32,103 nt of DNA from Reticulitermes lucifugus (GCA_026260175.1 JAKCWW010005242.1:1-32103); one strand, 5' to 3'. Shown: positions 10,372-20,984, counted from the first letter of the stretch. Translations and numbers: made by a program. The notes: generated from the letters alone by a model not told the origin.

Positions 10372-10415
10372 ACAAGGGGTGCACAAACTGCGCCCCGCGG
10401 GCCAGTTGTTGCAAA
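10372..10415. repeat. Possible hAT-type transposon end
   Basis: AAGGGGTGCACAAACTGC followed by CCCCGCGGGCC resembles the GC-rich ends of many animal hAT elements, from memory. I did not find the matching inverted end nearby. It stands out as a GC island in AT-rich DNA. Confidence 0.3.
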
Positions 10416-10803
10416 ATATTAACCTTAGAAGTCGTGTACAAACTGTGTTTTCTGAGTTCATTAATATTTTAAGTATAATGCAGTTTGCCTAAGGTTAAAG
10501 TAATGTTGCAAACATAAAACCCTTTGAGATAGTTGTTTTTATTTCGTACCCTTTTTAAGTCATAGATTTATTAATTGTGTAACCTGAATATCCTCTGGTG
10601 ATGTGAATTGAACGGGAATGTGATATGACCCGCCAACCAAAGTAATTTCTCGCCCCTGTTGTAGACCGTACATGTGTTCAGAGAAATGTAGGAACGGACG
10701 CGGTGAAACAGATAAGATTCGCATTTCATTTTTTCCTCTGAACATTGTCTTCCGTAACTTTATTTTGCTTTAAATCTACATATTTTCATGCACCTGCTCT
10801 CGC

Positions 10804-10822
10804 TTGCGATGTACCATCGCAA
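10804..10822. other. Perfect 8-bp hairpin
   Basis: TTGCGATG (10804-10811) and CATCGCAA (10815-10822) are exact inverted copies around a 3-nt loop. Role unknown. It is short enough to be chance. Confidence 0.4.
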
Positions 10823-10829
10823 CTGATGA

Positions 10830-12540
10830 AAACGTGGATTTATTCCTGTCCGCCCTTTAACAGAATTTTAGCGTAGTTGCAATTACGCCGTGTCCAAGTA
10901 ACCTATAACGTTGAGTGAATTTTTAAATTGTAGCTATGCTACTAATTTTTAGCACGCGGCCATGCTAATGGCACGAACTGAAAACCGCACAGTCACGTAT
11001 TTTATCGTCTTTTGTGTGATTAATTGCTCCGGGGTTCTGTTTGTGTTTAATTATCTAATGCTTAATCAAGAAACGTTTTAAGCTAGTTGTTTTTTTTTCG
11101 GATATTTTATTGTATACTCACTGACATAACAGTTTATACAAAAAATAAATTAGGCTCTTTATTATTATTATGGAGACTTGCCTCGAAGTAATGAGAAACG
11201 AAAATTTTGCTGAAGTAAATTGGTGTATAGAACAGCGTATTAGTCGTAACTGAGAGCGTACAAAAATGATATTATTTGGCATGTATATTTTTAGGTTCAG
11301 GTAGTAAAATAATGCAATTCTTGGCGTATTGTATCCACTACAGTAACAAAATCTAATAATTGAACAATTACATGAAGTGTCGGCGTGTTTTAAGTTCGAT
11401 CCTGTACGTACAACGTATTCCAGAACTGTTGAGTTATTTGCAACTCTCCTCTGATGATATCGGAGATGAACATAAACTTGTTGTTGCTAAAACAGGCCCA
11501 TACACTTTATATATAAACTGAATGACTTAAAAATCCACGATATTTTATTTCTATGGCATTGCAATAGTTAGGTCTAACCTCAAACTCTTCCTAGTTTGCC
11601 TTAATGAGATATGGATTTAGTTTTCTCTTGTACACATCGATGACACTCCGTATTGTTTTTATCAAAATGGGTGTGTGAAACAACTTGTTCACTTTCGCTT
11701 CTGTATTTGGTCGGCTTATATATGTGTAGTTCTATAACGTCACGTAAATCGGTTATTTATTTTTCAAACGTGTGATATTTGTGTCGTCCATTGAGATATA
11801 TCATAGATGGCATACCATTACATAACTAAGGGTAATGATGATTGTGATGAGAAGACAGTATTCTTCTGCAGTACCCCGTGAAGCACAGTTCCTGTACAAC
11901 TGATCATACGTGGCATTTTGAGCCCTTAGGTGTATATATCATTGCTTGTGTCCATTGCTCTAGTATGCTGAAGGCCGGTATTTGAATAATGTTGTATTAG
12001 GAAGATCATGGGAAGGATGTCCGTCATTTAAGTTTCATGTTCTCGCAGACATTTAAAATGTTACAAACTGGAAATTGTAGAAAGATACTTTAATATGTGT
12101 ATTTATCCTTGTAGAACAGTTTATTATGCACAGCGAGCCAAAGTGAAATTATGAACTTTTTAAATATAAAGCAATAAAGCTAAATATAATGGTGTATGCT
12201 GTACTTTTTGAATTAGTTAATTTCACGAATGAGTAACAAACCAGATATTTTGTTTCTTTGAAGCAGTTACGAAGGCAGTGGTATTGTGTGTTCCCTTTCC
12301 CGTGTGTGGAATCATCTGAAAAAAAATTGAAACGCTTCAATAAATAATACCAAACTATGTAATACTGAAAGTTTGGATGTTTTGTTAAATGAATATAATG
12401 TGTCAGTGTATATTTTGTAATAGGAGTGACAAAACGAGAAATAACTTTCAATTTCCTTTCATGCTGCTAATATTATTTTATATTTTATTTTTTCTGCGGA
12501 CACAATGGATGCGTCACTCAACTGTCAGTCCGCTTCTCTC
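10830..12540. other. About 1.7 kb with no recognisable feature
   Basis: Strongly AT-rich. Frames at 12149-12451 (minus, 100 codons) and 12389-12607 overlap in opposite directions and have no recognisable domain. No repeat family was identified. Confidence 0.5.
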
Positions 12541-12548
12541 TTCCGTAG

Positions 12549-12577
12549 TTTATATATATATATACACATACATACAT
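12549..12577. repeat. (TA)n and (CATA)n microsatellite
   Basis: A TATATATATATATA run followed by ACACATACATACAT units. Confidence 0.85.
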
Positions 12578-12729
12578 TTTCTTTCTCCTAAAATGTATTT
12601 TTCTTAGAGACTCAAGTAGTGTATAAGGAATGGAACTGGAACAGCTGTGCGCTTTGGTCGTAGTAACTGACGAGTCTTTATTCCTTCTGTTTTGTCACCG
12701 ACCCCTTTTCTTATGAATCTGCATGATTT

Positions 12730-12800
12730 TGTGTGGCTTAGAGCATCGGCCTGTGGAACAGGGGGTCAAGATTTCTATCCTGCAGTTAACTAAGTAGTCG
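12730..12800 (+). repeat. Possible tRNA-derived SINE fragment
   Basis: TGTGGCTTAGAGCATCGGCC looks like a D-arm/A-box region and GGTCAAGATTTCTATCC like a worn B-box region, at tRNA-like spacing. No second copy was identified in the window. It is not a functional tRNA because the acceptor and T stem do not pair. Confidence 0.35.
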
Positions 12801-12944
12801 CGTGGTTCATGGCTGGTTAGCTCGCCATGAAATTCTCTATTGTATTGAAAAGGAAATATCACTGCCTTGTTTAAGAAAGCTCGTCACCAGATCATATCCT
12901 GATCTGTTTAAATCCGGTGTACATTGTCATACTCTGTGTCCCTA

Positions 12945-13035
12945 TGTTACCTTTTAATAGTATCCTCACCTCTGCGCCTAGGTGTCCCAAGTTGTCTCCT
13001 TTCTTCACGTTTCATGGCTAACGTTTGTTTTCGAC
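12945..13035 (+). repeat. Dispersed repeat R1, 3' half fragment
   Basis: AGTATCCTCACCTCTGCGCC then TAGGTGTCCCAAGTTGTCTCC match the second half of the R1 copy at 14640-14690, where the block is CCTAGGTCTTCCAAGCGATTTC. The first half is absent. Confidence 0.6.
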
Positions 13036-13185
13036 CTCTTGCCCTCTTATTCATGCTATATACCCCCCCATCCTATAAATGTTTCTGATGTAGTAACCCC
13101 AGTAATAACAAGCGAAAAACACAAGTCGTAAATCTCCTAATTATATAAATCTTTCCAGACCTATTTATAATCGGTATATTTTACT

Positions 13186-13435
13186 GTGCCGATCCCAGTG
13201 GCTGCGCGGCCGACGGCGTCGGTCTGCGGCCGCGTGCTTGCTGGGATTGCGAGTTTGAATCCCACCGGGGCATGGATGTCTGTCCCTTGTGAGTTTTGTC
13301 AGGTAGAGTCTCTGCGACGGGCCGATCACTCGTCCAGAGGAGTCCTACCGAGTGTGGAGTGTCTGAGTGTGATCGCGAAACCTCAAAATATGAGGAGGCC
13401 TAGGCCAACAAGGCGCTGTCGAGCCATAAAAAAAT
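13186..13435 (+). repeat. tRNA-derived SINE, family S3, copy 1
   Basis: A TGGCTGCGCGG block (13199-13209) stands for the A box and GAGTTTGAATCCC (13251-13263) for the B box. The body holds CCGATCACTCGTCCA (13322-13336) and GGAGTCCTA, repeated at 24841-24855. The 114-codon open frame across this stretch is a by-product of its high GC content and not a gene. The 3' part ends near GGCGCTGTCGAGCCATAAAA. Confidence 0.8.
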
Positions 13436-13649
13436 GTTTTGCTGAACACTTTATTATTGAAGGCTTCGATTTATTGGATTTTCGGGTTGGAGACCAAGTG
13501 TTACGCCCATATAAAACATTTTTAGTTTAAATTAAAGCCAGGCTTATGCTATGTTCTTGTATTGTGATCCTATTTGTGTGCAAGGTATAAAAGTTGCAGA
13601 CAGGATTGAATTTTTAATGTGACATTTGACTCAGATCTTAGTCTTCACT

Positions 13650-13790
13650 GTGACTAACCAACTAACTCCATGGAGCTCAGTCATTCTTAGGAAGCTAACG
13701 GGTCTTCACCTATTCAAGAAATATTCCGCAATTTATGGATCCAGGAAGTTCATTTCTTTGTTCACAAGAGTCCGCCACTTGACCGTATTT
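13650..13790 (+). repeat. Dispersed repeat R1, copy 4
   Basis: CTAACCAACTAACTCCATGG, then TAGGAAGCTAACGGGTCTTC, TATTCAAGAAAT, TTTATGGATCCAGGAAGTTC and ACAAGAGTCCGCCACTTGACC reproduce the R1 block order in plus orientation. The open frame 13626-13937 covers it and continues for about 45 codons of unrelated DNA. It contains residues such as PWSSVILRKL and HLFKKYSAIYG, matching the conceptual frame of copy 3. Confidence 0.85.
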
Positions 13791-13799
13791 TATGTTGAA

Positions 13800-14445
13800 G
13801 AATCAAGAAATATTGGGACATATTACATAATTGAAGATCCTTTGTGTCAAAAGCGGTATTCTAATTTTATCTGTGCATGGGTAAAAGTGTTCAGTGTATC
13901 ACTCAGAATTTATTCCAAACAAAAAGATAGAGTGTAAAAAGCTGTTATGTCTGGATTACGTCTACTTGTGTTTTCACACGCCTTCTTGTGATTTTGCGTA
14001 TTTCATTAACCCGATGTTCGTTTATCGGATATAAATATCTGTCATTGCAGAGACAGTCAACAGCAGATCTTACTCAGTCATTCTGTTTTTAACAACGATA
14101 TACGTAGACCTATATTACTTCGCCTTGCATACCTTTTAACGTTACTATAAATGTTGGACACTCAAGTCACAGCTGTTAAAGAATGGTGTAGGCCTAACGT
14201 AGGTAATGTCTACGTGTAATTTTTGCGACTTTTCGAAACTTTTATTTCAAGCTCAATTTAAAATAGTATGTATATTGGACATAGATATTGATAATAATAG
14301 ATAAAATTTAAATTCACCGACTCTTTTATATTGCACGTACTTCATAACATAATATCGTCGAAACTTGTTTCAGAGAAGTAACACGTGGTCTGACTGCCAG
14401 ACATCTTCTCTCGTGAATTTTTTTTAATGTGGCCTGCAGTATCTT
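13800..14445. other. No recognisable feature
   Basis: AT-rich DNA with a TAGGCCTA at 14189-14196. No gene, repeat family or structured RNA was seen. Confidence 0.5.
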
Positions 14446-14449
14446 GACC

Positions 14450-14768
14450 GTGCTAACTAACCAACATAATGCAGCAGAGTACTTATTGAGAAATGAATAG
14501 TTTCGCAACTAATCAAGAAATGTCCCTCATTTTATGGAACCAGAAGATTCATTACTGTTTGAAAAAGAGCCCACCACCAGTCTTTGCCCTGAGCTAGAAA
14601 AATTCAGTCCACGTTCTTCTATCAAGTTTCTTTGAGATCCATTTTAAAATGACACCCGCAAACACTCCTAGGTCTTCCAAGCGATTTCTTACTTAAACTA
14701 ACAACTTGCATGTATCTGTCTTTTCTCCCATTCGTGCCACATATCCCACCCATCGCATCCTCCATAAT
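14450..14768 (+). repeat. Dispersed repeat R1, copy 5, longest
   Basis: This copy shows both halves of the family. The first half runs from CTAACTAACCAACATAATG through TTTTATGGAACCAGAAG to GAGCCCACCACCAGTC. The second half runs from CCTGAGCTAGAAAAATTCAG through TTGAGATCCATTTTAAAATG, CTAGGTCTTCCAAGCG and CCATTCGTGCCACATATCC. It shows that the 1140-1250 and 12945-13035 fragments belong to the same family. It ends about 20 bp before a large palindrome. Confidence 0.75.
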
Positions 14769-14786
14769 TTGATCATACCAATAATA

Positions 14787-14930
14787 AAATTACAATATTC
14801 AGTCCAACAAAATGCACTGTATTGTTTCCACATATTTTATATTACAATATCTTCTTGATCAACAAGATATTGTAATGTAAAATATCTGGAAAAAATATAG
14901 TGCCTTTTGTTGCACTGAATATTGTGATTT
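14787..14930. repeat. 144-bp near-perfect palindrome (72-bp arms)
   Basis: Arms 14787-14858 and 14859-14930 are inverted copies with 64 of 72 positions identical, no gap and no spacer, centred on TTGATCAA. Single-stranded DNA or RNA of either strand would fold into one long hairpin. Such foldbacks are typical of palindromic MITEs or of head-to-head duplicated elements. I saw no clear target-site duplication, and the family was not recognised. Confidence 0.92.
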
Positions 14931-15948
14931 GATTATCGACAGTGCACGGTATGAACAATATAAAATTTACCTCAAGAATAGGTTGCGTGGAGTACAAATC
15001 AAAAACCTTCTCGTTATTTAGTGCCTTAGCCTTATGTTACACCGTCGTAGGTACAAATATCTCCCTCAGCACCCTGTTCTTGAAAACTTTAGCTTTTGTT
15101 CTTCCCCTGTTGTTAGAGACATACAGTACATTCGCTGTACGAGTATGCAATTCGCACAAAGGTAATGTAACGACTAATAACTTTACTCATACTGTAAGAA
15201 TTGTAGAGTGTTGTGGTTTCTGTTTCTGTCTTTTTAAATGCAGGGTTTCATGCTGTCTTATGAAGAGAGCACAACAGATGGGGCGAACGAGCAAGAGTGT
15301 TCGTCGTAAGATCACGTAAGAATAATTCCAGCGTTTCTCGACTTAGGAGGTGTCATAACATAGATATAATGTTTTATTAAATGTCTTGAATTACTTGTCG
15401 CAAAAATATATTAGGGCCTTCAAATGTATTTTATTTTTGTCTGTAACTGCTGTTCTAAATATTTGTCCCTCCGATAAATATTTATTGCTTTACGGTAGAG
15501 ATGCGCACGAAAACTCTGTAGGTCAGCATTTAAAGTTTCCTTTATCTTTGTCCGATTTTAACCAAAGAGGGGGTTGTCAGTAGATTTAGTGAAACTTTCG
15601 AGTATGAAATTTTATTACAATCAGTTTGTCACCTTTTATGCTGTTATGTGGTTATGGCAAAGCTCTTGAACATATTTTTGCGGCTTTTGTTACAGAAGAT
15701 CCAGAAATTTTCATCTGCTTGACAACAATTGGTTTCCTAGGAAACGCTACATAAGTACCTTTTTTCCAGTCTTCGCTTTATTTACATATGGAGACTTCAT
15801 TTCTGTATGTTTGTCCAACATTTCAAAATCCTATTTCATCCACTGACGTGTCTTCTGAGTTGGTGACACAGAAAACAAGGAACTAAAAACGTGTCGGTAT
15901 AAGAAATGTCGTGCTCTAAGCGATGTCTTTGAGGTGAAGACCTCGACT
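14931..15948. other. No recognisable feature
   Basis: The 125-codon frame at 14942-15319 is Cys-, Leu- and Phe-rich, with no domain I recognise, and its first codons overlap the edge of the palindrome region. I treat it as chance. Confidence 0.5.
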
Positions 15949-15949
15949 T

Positions 15950-15960
15950 GGGGGGGGGGG
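15950..15960. repeat. Poly(G) tract, 11 G
   Basis: Eleven consecutive G on the plus strand in otherwise AT-rich DNA. Tracts like this are prone to slippage and can form G-rich structures. Confidence 0.9.
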
Positions 15961-16404
15961 CGATGGATGGAAAATACGGAAAGTAGATTTCCTTGCAACG
16001 TTATCCCAGACAAATTGAATTCGACTCGTTCTTAATATTCCCGCGAGGAATGGTTATTTGTACTACCGTCCGTCTTTGCTTACACATTTCTGTTTGTGTA
16101 CTTAGATTATCCTTTTCACCTAGTACCTTACTGTTTATTTTGATTGCAGACATACGAATAACCTTAGAAGTTTTATGCTGTCTTTTTGGTCAGTTATTAT
16201 CAGTTATATAGTTTGTTCAAAAACTGAATTTTCCATCACGAAACTAATAGGAACCAAACGGCTTAAGAAAAACCTACGGTTTTTCTGTTTGTTGTAAGTA
16301 GATTGTAGTTTAAGAACCCTAAATGAAAACGAGGACGTTTACTAACAAATGTAACGACTGTAAACAGCTTAAGGACGATCCTCTGTCGTTTAGATAGTTC
16401 ATTG
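15961..16404. other. No recognisable feature
   Basis: This lies just downstream of the LINE fragment on the minus strand. It may include worn continuation of the LINE, since one minus frame continues without clear similarity, but I cannot support it. Confidence 0.45.
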
Positions 16405-17165
16405 ACCGTTTAAATTGCATTATTGTCGTTAGTCAAATCATGGAACCTATTTTTCTCTATAGCAGGTGAGCAACATTCCTCTTTACCTATTTCGGCAATC
16501 AAATCACTTAATACGATATTAATGTCATAGGATGGACTTTCATCATATACTCTTTCCAGTGTTTCATAAAATTGTTCCTTTTCCTCTATTTATGATACAT
16601 CATTCGGTGAGTGAGCATTAATCAAGGTGGAATTGAAATATTTTTCTTTCAACCTAAGTATGGAGATACGAGAAGTTAATCCTTGATAGCCCTTAATAAG
16701 ACGTTTAATATACTTTTCAACAGCAAAACCTTTGCCAAAATATGCTGCCTTTTATGACCCCTATAAAAGATTGTCCAATACTTTTTCTTCCTAAGATTCC
16801 TTGTCCAGTCCAACGTATCTCTTGTAGTGCTATAATCCCTGCTTTATACTTATCCAACTGTTCCAATAGGAGTTTAAGTGCTCCAGCCCTATACAGGGCT
16901 AACAAATTCCACGTGCCTACAAACAAATCCTTTGACCGTATTATCTTTCATTTACTCTACTTTTCCTTGTCTTTGCCCGATAAACTGTCCGGCTTTATCT
17001 CCCTGAGGTTGCGTGACAGTGATATTTTTACGAGGTGGGATCGTTAACCCCAAGCCCAACCCCCAACCTGGAGGACCGCGGTATTCCTTTTAGTCTGTGT
17101 CATCACCTTTGACCTGTCCGGCATGGGAGAACGGCTATACGAGTTCTTATAAACTCGCGTTCTTT
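16405..17165 (-). pseudogene. Non-LTR retrotransposon (LINE) 5' fragment with broken APE endonuclease
   Basis: From 16926 downwards the minus strand encodes VGTWNLLALYRAGALK and then GIIALQEIRWTGQGI. This is the N-terminus of an apurinic-type endonuclease, including the catalytic Glu of the QEIRW motif. This family is often annotated as craniofacial development protein 2-like. The frame shifts near 16740 and goes on with AAYFGKGFAVEK, SILRLKEKYFNSTLINAHSP, a stop, then YDINIVLSDLIAEIGKE and FHDLTNDN down to about 16410. The usual GDFNA motif is SDLIA here, so the key Asn is lost. Upstream, 16930-17165 resembles the C- and G-rich leader of these elements. The reverse transcriptase part is absent. 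RTE-like affiliation is a guess. Confidence 0.85.
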
Positions 17166-17169
17166 TGAA

Positions 17170-17620
17170 ACTAATTGTGTCAGAAATATGGGCATTCTTT
17201 CAATTTGTGAAACATTTTAGATCGTTTTATGTTGCCATAGAAACGGTTTCGGAATTTTGCAGTGTTATCTCATGTACGAGTATTATGTTATCGAGAGTTC
17301 TTGGTTTACGTCTGTTTCGAGATCGCTTCACACAGAACAAGAAACTATGAGCTGAAATTAATATGACTGAAGAGAGCAGTTCTGTCTGTAGTCCGTGTGA
17401 ATCACTGAGTGTTGTTAAACTGCAAACCTGCGAGATTATGTGCAAATAGGCATATCTTGCACGTTACGTAATTTTCCTTATATAAATGATTATAATGTTT
17501 TCTTTGCCATTCAGAACAGGGCTGTTATTGAATAAACCCTCATTTTTCAGTTCAAAATATGATTGCTGGTGAATAAAATCCCCTAGTTTTCTCGTGGTGT
17601 AACAGTATTTTTAAAGAGCT
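17170..17620. other. No recognisable feature
   Basis: Overlapping short frames on both strands (17165-17350 and 17227-17445) show no domain. Confidence 0.5.
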
Positions 17621-17627
17621 TCCCGAA

Positions 17628-17653
17628 TAGACTGGAGCTATACCTCCAGTCTA
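17628..17653. other. Perfect 10-bp hairpin
   Basis: TAGACTGGAG (17628-17637) and CTCCAGTCTA (17644-17653) are exact inverted copies around a 6-nt loop. There is no T tract and no known context, so the role is unknown. Confidence 0.6.
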
Positions 17654-17736
17654 CCTGTATGTCTTCGTGCCTTTGTTACGTCCTGATACAAGTAATTGCT
17701 TTAATACCAAGAAAAATTGATTTTAGGCTATTACAG

Positions 17737-17753
17737 TCATCATCATCATCATC
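17737..17753. repeat. (CAT)n microsatellite
   Basis: Five to six CAT/TCA units in tandem. Confidence 0.85.
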
Positions 17754-18135
17754 ACACTCTTTCACATCACCGAGTTAGCTGGCTAAATATGTAACACTAC
17801 TGAAATGCATGCGGGAAATTTTCCTTGTTGTAACCGGCCTGGACACCGATTATCCTGACTGAGAATTTTCATAGTCTTTCTCAGTTCCTCGAGGGCAACG
17901 CCGGGCTCGGGCCCTGAAATAATCAGCAAGTGTTTCTCTTCAACCGTCTAAATTTCACCGAACGCAATCATTTTGAGATTACACATCCCCGTTGTGTTCT
18001 CAATTGCAGTTATATTTTCTGAAAATGAGTCATACACAACACTTAATAAACCTCCACAAAATCTATATAACATCCGTCGGAGTCATTGGATTGGAAAACA
18101 TCAAAATTTACCAACACCTATGTGTAGCCTAATTC

Positions 18136-18184
18136 CATTGCTTACATGCTCCATTGCTTATATTGCTTATATATTCATTGCTTG
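18136..18184. repeat. Degenerate ATTGCTTA tandem cluster
   Basis: The string ATTGCTT occurs four times in about 50 bp with variable spacers. This is consistent with a small decayed tandem repeat. Confidence 0.5.
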
Positions 18185-18426
18185 TGACTATCGTGATCCC
18201 GTAACGTACTCCTGTCACTATAACTGTTTCTGCCTACAAGCACAAAATCAAATAACCTTTTTATTTTCAGGTCATATATTTACACTTTTATTATCAAGGC
18301 TTCTTATGTAAAACATGTTTAAGAAAATTTATTTGAATATATTTACAATGTATTATTTTTTTATTGTAAAGGTGATGATGTCACGCCTATTTCAGTGTTG
18401 GTATCTTTTTTACTGTTCTAAAAAAA

Positions 18427-18459
18427 CCTGATGATGGCTTAATCAACCGAAACGTGTTG
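18427..18459 (+). ncRNA. Hammerhead motif, core intact but stems weak
   Basis: CTGATGA lies at 18428-18434 and GAAACGTGTT at 18449-18458. The same single extra T follows the core as at 2059. Stem II can form only as GGCT/AACC with a C-A mismatch at 18438/18446, and stem I is essentially lost beyond one pair. It is an old relative of the 2046 motif and probably inactive. It lies 240 bp upstream of a foldback at 18699. Confidence 0.55.
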
Positions 18460-18597
18460 CCTGTTTTATCCTGTCTTGTGTGTTATGTATGATTTTGAGA
18501 AAGTAGAACGCAATGATGTTGTTATCATTCAGCACTGAATTGCCGCAAAAGATGAGCAGCGTCATTGAATAACCTACGGGACTGCGTCCATCACTGC

Positions 18598-18619
18598 CAC
18601 ACCACCACCACCACCACCA
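18598..18619. repeat. (CCA)n microsatellite
   Basis: About seven ACC/CCA units. They give a poly-Trp run in one frame of the reverse strand (18443-18640), which marks that frame as spurious. Confidence 0.9.
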
Positions 18620-18698
18620 GCACTGCTGTGAAGGAGCCATTAAGCGTAGTCAGGTGATTGGATAAGGGCTGAACAAACGGGCTCCTTAGAAGCAGGTG

Positions 18699-18762
18699 TT
18701 GCGCGGCGTCAGCTGGTTCAAATGTAACTGAAATTGAATTTGAACCTGTTGACGCTGCGCAA
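18699..18762. repeat. Foldback with 25-bp arms
   Basis: TTGCGCGGCGTCAGCTGG... (18699-18723) and its inverted counterpart at 18738-18762 match at 22 of 25 positions around a 14-nt loop. Outer flanks GGGCTC and GAGCCC (18680 and 18763) extend the symmetry with gaps. It is GC-richer than its surroundings. Family unknown. Confidence 0.8.
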
Positions 18763-18774
18763 GAGCCCAGAAGT

Positions 18775-20735
18775 ACCTGATTCTAAATATGCATGGCGGC
18801 GAAAGCATGAAATCTCATAAATGGGCTTCTGTTTACCGTTGCATTCAGAACATCCCCGCCTCCCCTGCAACGTTTGCCCGGAAGAACCGCTCTTGTCCTT
18901 TCCGTCAACTTTGACAAAGAAGTCCTTGCGTATTCCTATGTACTTACCTTTATTACCTTTATTTGTTGGTAAATTCGTATTTAGGCTTACAAGCACCAAA
19001 CCGGAAGTCACCTGGTGACATTAGCCAAATTATTGAAAACTTGGATACGACTGTAGAAATCTAGGTGGAAATTCGAAAAGGAATCTCCCGAATACAAGTC
19101 AAACGCTTTACCGCTTACCATACCCCCTAATTTATTTAACTTTTTCTCTGAATTCCTTGGATGAGAATGAGGAAACTTCGTCTGGCCGTCGGGTTTGAAA
19201 TAAGAGCCATTGTAACCTGAGTGAAAATCTTAGTTAAATTTGTCAGTAGTGGGCAGTGTCTCCAGCCTGTCAGATTTCATGTGGCGGAGTATGGGCAATT
19301 TAAATAATCTGTGACACTTAACAGAACGGAATATCCTATTTTAAAAGTTCTTATGTACCTATCATACCAGCAAGCGTTTTAGCACAAGATGAAATTAATG
19401 GGCCTAAATTAATTAGGATCAGTAGAATTCATTCTTATAAAGATTGGTTAGCAAAATGTACTTTGAATGTAAAACATACTGTACTCTTAGAGTGCACCAC
19501 ACTGGGCCAACGAATTGATATCACTGACTACGTTAAAACACTTTGAACCATGACTTCATCTGAAAAGTACCTTTAGATGCAGTTCGTAAGTTTCAGGAAG
19601 CACAGTTGTCTTCATTACAAAGACAAGTCTGTTGGTACTGCTTGGGGAAATAGGCTAATTGTTGTTTCTTCTGAGAATCAGATGAAAGCTATAAATACAC
19701 TGTGTTGGCAGATTACTGGTATTTTTAATTTTGAACCAGATGAGGCTTAAAGATGAAACGAAATACAAGAAGGGATCTTGACCGCAAGAGTTCGAATTAA
19801 CGTGTGCTGTCTTTGGCATTAATGCAAGCTGTGCTTCATTTGGAATTCAGAAAACAAACACAAGTCCGTACATTTTCTTGTTAATCACATTTAGTTACTT
19901 AACTAATATCTATTTTACCAGATACTCTTTCTATATTTTCGACCTTGTGGTGCCTGTCCGTACGGAGACCAAAGTGAGCTCAGATCACTGTGTGGTCACA
20001 CTGGTAACACGAAATACTCTCATTCGCCCCAGAAGAAGCCAGGCTTACCACTGAAGTTGTTTCAAAATGTTTGTTGTACTGTGACGCCTACGCTTTGTAT
20101 ATTACTGACTGGATTCTATCTAAAACTAATCTGTGGAAGAAATAAATCAATTTATTTCGAACGCTTGCGGTCTGAAAGTTATAATATTTGTTTTATGCCA
20201 TAAAAGTCACATCTAACGAAACCAAAGTCAGACGTAGGCGTGCCTGTTACACTCTGTCAGCCCGGATCTGAGTAAGTGGCCTGCATGGAATGCTCATTTT
20301 CAACAGATACGAACATAACCAAGTACAATTAATGTCACTTGCAAATAAAAGCAGAACTTAGTGTAGGCGGAGCTTTACTTCCGCTAACAATTCGTGAGTC
20401 TGTCACAATTCCACAGTAGTTAGAAGTTAGGATGTTCTACTTCATAGATCATGAGCCTGTCGTCATACGTTTTGTAATGTTGGCTAGCTTGTTCTATCTG
20501 ACGCCCCCTTCGGGATAAATCTAGGCCCTGAAGACTGATGACTTTAGATACGAAGAACATTGTCTTAGCCCAGCGCCTTGCGAGGAAATCTGCTAACGTT
20601 GCTGAAACAGCAGTCTCAGTTGCCATCTCACAAACTTTTCCGTGCGGCTAGGTGTTTTGCTAAGTATAGCAAACATATGCGGTTTAGTGCATGAGGGCTG
20701 ATGCTCTTTTTTCTGCTCCGGTTTGTAAATTGAAA
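18775..20735. other. About 2 kb with no recognisable feature
   Basis: Two opposed frames at 18718-19011 and 18821-19018 cover the same GC-rich patch. The minus one (97 codons, KG- and D-rich) is the least improbable coding candidate here but has no domain I recognise. The remainder to 20735 is AT-rich and unremarkable. Confidence 0.45.
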
Positions 20736-20743
20736 TCGTACCA

Positions 20744-20978
20744 ATTTTGTAAAAAGGGGGCAACCTACAAAACAAATTTTACAGGAGAAGCAAAAAACTA
20801 ATTTTTAAGAAACTGTTCTCTTAATGCAAATGGACTACTTGACCTAACAAAATAACAATGATAATATCATTTTGATAGCTCAGGTAGTTCATTTGCAATA
20901 AATAGGAAAGTTTTTAAGATTTATTTTTTGCTTCTCCTATAAAATCGTTGTTTGTGGGTTGTCCCATTTTTACAAAAT
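20744..20978. repeat. 235-bp foldback element (about 110-bp arms)
   Basis: The left arm (20744-20863) and right arm (20865-20978) are inverted copies at roughly 85% identity by eye. Shared landmarks are ATTTTGTAAAAA at the tips, GGAGAAGCAAAAAA, ATGCAAATG/TTGCAAATG and ATGATA at the centre. The left arm has about 6 extra bases near the centre. The element is AT-rich with no coding capacity. It fits a palindromic MITE or a head-to-head duplicated transposon end. No target-site duplication was resolved. Confidence 0.92.
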
Positions 20979-20984
20979 AGGGGC

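Noticed and set aside
10815..10837. CTGATGAAAACG next to a hairpin as another hammerhead
   Set aside because: No stem II lies between the two boxes, so it cannot fold as a hammerhead. At most it is a deleted remnant.
11450..11480. CTGATGATATCGG as a hammerhead core
   Set aside because: No GAAA box follows a pairing stem at the required distance.
13186..13530. 114-codon open frame with an apparently normal composition
   Set aside because: It coincides with the GC-rich S3 SINE, whose second copy at 24748 does not keep the frame.
14942..15319. 125-codon open frame
   Set aside because: Cys/Leu/Phe-rich composition from T-rich DNA and no recognisable domain. It starts next to a palindrome.
18443..18640. 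Minus-strand frame with a poly-Trp run
   Set aside because: The Trp run is the CCA microsatellite read in reverse, and there is no other protein signature.
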